A stretch of DNA of 64,000 bases from contig JACEVL010000031.1 of NCBI GenBank assembly GCA_020284085.1, positions 1,494,408 to 1,558,407 of the forward strand, given 5' to 3'. The notes under the pieces were generated by a model that saw only the letters and a program-made list of their open reading frames with translations, was not told where the DNA came from and searched no databases. Every line of letters begins with the position of its first letter. Position 1 is the stretch's first letter. The position numbers were made by a program, and so were the translations under genes. Of this stretch, positions 61,141 to 64,000 are shown piece by piece. The DNA comes from Aporrectodea caliginosa (taxonomy: Eukaryota; Annelida; Clitellata; Crassiclitellata; Lumbricidae).

Positions 61141-62085
61141 CTGGTACAGTACGTTTGCAATATTTCGGTTCTATGACAGTTCATACCGCGATACTTAATA
61201 CCACGACAGTTAATACCTGACAAATAATCCATATCACGCTTAATACCGATGACATTAAATTTTAATCCCAACGGCATAATTATAGTCACACGAATTTTCA
61301 TACCGCGACATTTAGTGCTAAAAAATCAACAGCACTTGTCTTGTTTGTGAGTAGACAATATAAGGCTGCTGGATTGATGCCAGAGCCGAATTCGAAATGA
61401 ATGAAGTACAGTTGGAAAAATATGGTGGGGACAACAGAAAATGTCCCATCGGCAAACCAAACGTCGGCTCTCGCCAAACCATCCAACAGAACGTCGGTAC
61501 CCAGAATAATCAATCGTTTCTCCCCGGACCCTGAATAGAAGAGAAGGAGTTCTCTAAAAAATCTCGGGTATGTCGAAATTATGATTAGTTGGCAGAGGGG
61601 GGAGATCGACTCCTCCGTTGTTGTTGATAATCCGTTTGTGTCGATAGTTCTGCAAAGCTCGAGTCACTGTTGACCGCGTCGGTAGTTGCCATGAGAACAT
61701 GATCCGTCAGATTTCCGACAACTGAATAACAGTTGGTCGACCTTTGCTACTACATTCGAAAATCGCTTCCATGGTCACTTAAAATGTAATCGGTTTAAAA
61801 TCGCACCCTGTTTAGAAAAAAATCCTGAGACGCGCAATTCATAACGAGACTCAACTTCATATAATTATAAAGAACAAAAGTCGTACAATCGTATGTACAT
61901 GTACAATCGTGCAATCGGTGTACATGCATTATGTCGTGGGACTAATTGTCGTGGAATCAAATGTCTTCGGTATTAATTGCCGTGGAATCAATTGTCATTG
62001 GGTCTAATTGTCGTCGGGACTAATTGTCCGGTATTAAGTGTCACGGTAATAGGTGTCATGGTATTAAGTGTCGTGCTACCCAACA
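61140..62085 (-). mobile_element. Foldback-type MULE with degenerate repeat arms and transposase fragment
   Basis: The arms (about 61,165-61,325 and 61,915-62,085) are inverted and each is built from 14-16 base degenerate repeats like TACCACGACAGTTAA (left) and GTCGTGGAATCAATTGTC (right). Between them the minus strand reads RALQNYRHKRIINNNGGVDL, then, after a stop and shift, RELLLFYSGSGEKRLIILGT, ADVWFADGTFSVVPTIFFQL and YFIHFEFGSGINPAALYCLL. WFADGTF...QLY.IH is the core of MULE transposases. The ORF ends about 61,298. Right edge only a few bases beyond gene C's stop codon. Confidence 0.72.
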
Positions 62086-62087
62086 TT

Positions 62088-62980
62088 TCATTCTGGAAGA
62101 ACGTTGCATGCTCTTAGGTTCCAGGTTTTATAATTATTGTCGTCAGAGACAATTTCCTCCAGAACAAGTAGTTGCTTAGTTTCTTTAAGGTAACATGAAG
62201 TTACTTGTCCCCTCCAACCGTCAGATTTCGGCCTATCCACCAGAACCTGATGACTTGCAAGGTCTAAGGTCAGTGACGATATTGAACTAGCGTGTACACT
62301 ATAAGATTCCTTAGAAGGATAATAAAACAATCTAGAACCAACATTCTTTTTCTCCTGAGAAGTTAACCCGCAGTATAAAAATATGTGGTAGGGCGACACG
62401 TTTAGACAATAAGGTTTGCCTCGACAATTCGGAAAGTTTGAAGGTTGAAACTCATTGATGATGGATCCATTGCTCCTTAATGTAACGACATTTAACTCTC
62501 CTAGGCCAATGTACTTTCCAGAAGGAGTCTCATGCAAACGGCGCAGCGAGATAATACTGGCTGGAAGCTGACAGCGTCGCAAAAGGATGGCATGTTCATT
62601 GTATATTTCCAGGCAGACTGGTTTGTTATTTCTCAAAATTAGTAATTCCGCATTGGGTGTTACACTTAAAGCGTTCGGTTCCTTGACTTTGTCCAACCAG
62701 CGACTCACTTGGCGACTTGGAATGGCAACCTTCCAGACACATTTTGCACTGTTATCATAAATGTAGAGACATGATGTTTTAGGACAAGACACAATTTCTT
62801 TTGGGGATTGGATCTCTGGTGTCTTTATTTCTCCAACGGATGCAAAGGGATGTTGAAGGCGACGGATGAAAATAGATTTCGACAGCACATACAGCTTATC
62901 ATGTAGTCTTGCCATGCCATGCACCTCTTTCTCATCGAGCTTAACTGCATCTGATGGTTTCATTTTATATTGACACCTAA
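62088..62980 (-). CDS. Gene C: beta-propeller-like last exon of a TRIM-like gene (partial)
   Basis: Acceptor TTGTTGCGTTTTAG at 62,981 (phase 1 as in A and B); exon 62,980-62,088 open to the stop. It starts RCQYKMKPSDAVKLDEKEV, then GMARLHDKLYVLSKSIF, QSPKEIVSC, LYIYDNSAKCVWKVAIP, LDKVKEPNALSV, YIGLGELNVVTLRSNGSI and ends LRACNVLPE. It is about 60% identical by eye to gene B over the first 170 residues, with an insert-like PSKESYSVHASS region near residue 215. Frames upstream to 64,000 show no B-box or coiled coil, so the preceding exons lie outside the window. No disabling change seen. Function as for genes A and B, inferred. Confidence 0.78.
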
Positions 62981-63084
62981 CTAAAACGCAACAAAACACA
63001 TTATAAAACGTTAATGTCTAAAAAAATTAAATGGTGAAAACGTAGAAGGAGAATAATTACATAGCTTAAGGTATTCAACGTAAG

Positions 63085-63440
63085 ATCCTTGCACTTATCC
63101 ACCAATTCTTTTCTGGCTTAGTCCCTAAATACCTCTGTGATCTCATCCGCCTGCCGACCTCAGCCACATCACTTCGACCCCTGCGCTCACTTGACTGACT
63201 TGAACTCTTTTTTCTCGCGGTCGAGGACTTCATAAGCAAATCTCGTGCTTTTGCTTTTCCACTTCAAGGAACCAACATCCTTCCACTTCTCGCTCATTGC
63301 TTCAAGCTGGGCCTCCCTGCATCTTTTCGCTGCTTAAAGACTGCCTTATTTTCTCGAGGTCTCTCGCACTAGGAACGACTCTGAATGGTGTAGCATTTAG
63401 AGTGGCGCTATATAAATTTACAGATACAATACAATGCAAT
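63085..63440 (+). mobile_element. 3' end of a CR1/L2-like retrotransposon
   Basis: Degraded C-terminus (CTCATCCGCCTGCCGACC, LRPLRS-like) followed by CTCGCACTAGGAACGACTC, GTGGCGCTATATAAATTTAC and an (ATACA)n tail at 63,425-63,445. Several frame breaks. It sits in the gene C upstream intron. Confidence 0.68.
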
Positions 63441-63445
63441 ACGAT

Positions 63446-64000
63446 ACAACAACTTAACAATATACATGTAGGTTCATCACTATCATCGATCGTCGTTGTC
63501 ATCATCATTAGGCTATCATCATCGTCATCGGCGTTTCCTTATCTGATCTTATCAAAATTTAATGACTTCTATAGCGCCGTAATCATGATGAACAAGATAT
63601 CAATTGATCGTCGCTTTAAGTGAAATCGTAGATGATCATAATCTGTTGGGAAAGCACGGTCGACATCCGCTGTCGAAATCCAGGAAGCGGTTGCGACAAC
63701 GTCTCCTCACCTGGACCGTTACCGACTCTGCACTCCGGCTCGGTCTACGATTTTGTCGCCAGGTGCACCTTCAGTATGAGCTATTAGAAAGGTGGTAGAT
63801 CGACACTCAGTGCATCGAAATTGCATGCATAGGCCTACACGATGCAAGCATGATTGCTAAGACACCACTTAGAAATAGTCAACTTCAGTTTATCAGCTTT
63901 ATCCCTGAACTTTATTGAAAGAGTGGCATTAACCTTAAATAACATAAAAATCAGTTTTTTCTCATAAAGTCCACGAAGTTCAACTCAACATCTGTAAAGT
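63446..64000. other. Probable gene C intron, nothing recognised
   Basis: A short CATCAT/CGTCATC region at 63,478-63,535, then unique AT-rich DNA. An open frame at 63,604-63,798 (+) has no recognisable family. Confidence 0.4.

Overview
This is AT-rich, intron-bearing DNA from an animal, most likely a marine invertebrate. The evidence is split genes with GT-AG introns, metazoan domain families (TIR; RING/B-box/coiled-coil/beta-propeller), SINEs with tRNA-like heads, several non-LTR retrotransposon lineages, DNA transposons (piggyBac-like, hAT-like, mariner, MULE) and long (ATT)n tracts. The palindrome TAGGCCTA occurs about 21 times where under one would be expected by chance. I cannot name the species. 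No rRNA, true tRNA gene, CRISPR array or viral genome was recognised.

Left half (1-32,400): a tandem array of diverged paralogous segments, each carrying a small TIR-domain gene on the minus strand. The TIR domain is split over three exons of constant length (112, 102 and about 183 bp). Unit U1 has only exon 1 inside the window (1,113-1,224). U2 (10,044-14,493) and U4 (24,567-28,587) look complete and share a fourth exon that encodes a charged C-terminus. U3 (21,127-23,548) keeps the TIR exons but has lost its downstream part. U2.5 (17,265-20,990) is a broken remnant, and U5 (32,015-32,394) is only 5' flank. The predicted catalytic glutamate of NAD-cleaving TIR domains is kept in U2, U3 and U4, and its codon is split by intron 2. 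Because units are paralogous, the unoccupied site of at least five transposon insertions can be read from a sister unit in the same window. Two homologous 20-bp minisatellites lie at 2,047-3,591 and 30,360-32,014.

Middle (32,400-44,100): mostly repeats. It holds a rearranged piggyBac-like element, retrotransposon 3' ends, microsatellites, a hAT-like MITE nested in a SINE, and one unlisted two-exon gene (36,153-38,223) for a small secreted Thr/Pro/Ala-rich mucin-like protein.

Right half (44,100-64,000): a second family, TRIM-like genes with a beta-propeller-like C-terminal exon. Gene A (44,123-49,263, +) has RING, two B-boxes, coiled coil and propeller, with one frameshift. Gene B (53,012-55,381, -) has B-boxes, coiled coil and propeller. 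Gene C (62,088-62,980, -) shows the propeller exon only. At least four relics lie around them: a RING exon split by a TTAA element, a B-box scrap, a propeller exon split by a mariner, and a coiled-coil scrap near 6.2 kb. Gene A's intron contains an antisense retrotransposon with a nuclease-like C-terminal domain, sitting exactly between two (ATT)n tracts.

Taken together, the window looks like a fast-evolving cluster of candidate innate-immunity genes (TIR and TRIM types) being duplicated, broken and dated by mobile elements. Functions are inferred from domain recognition by eye; no database search was run.
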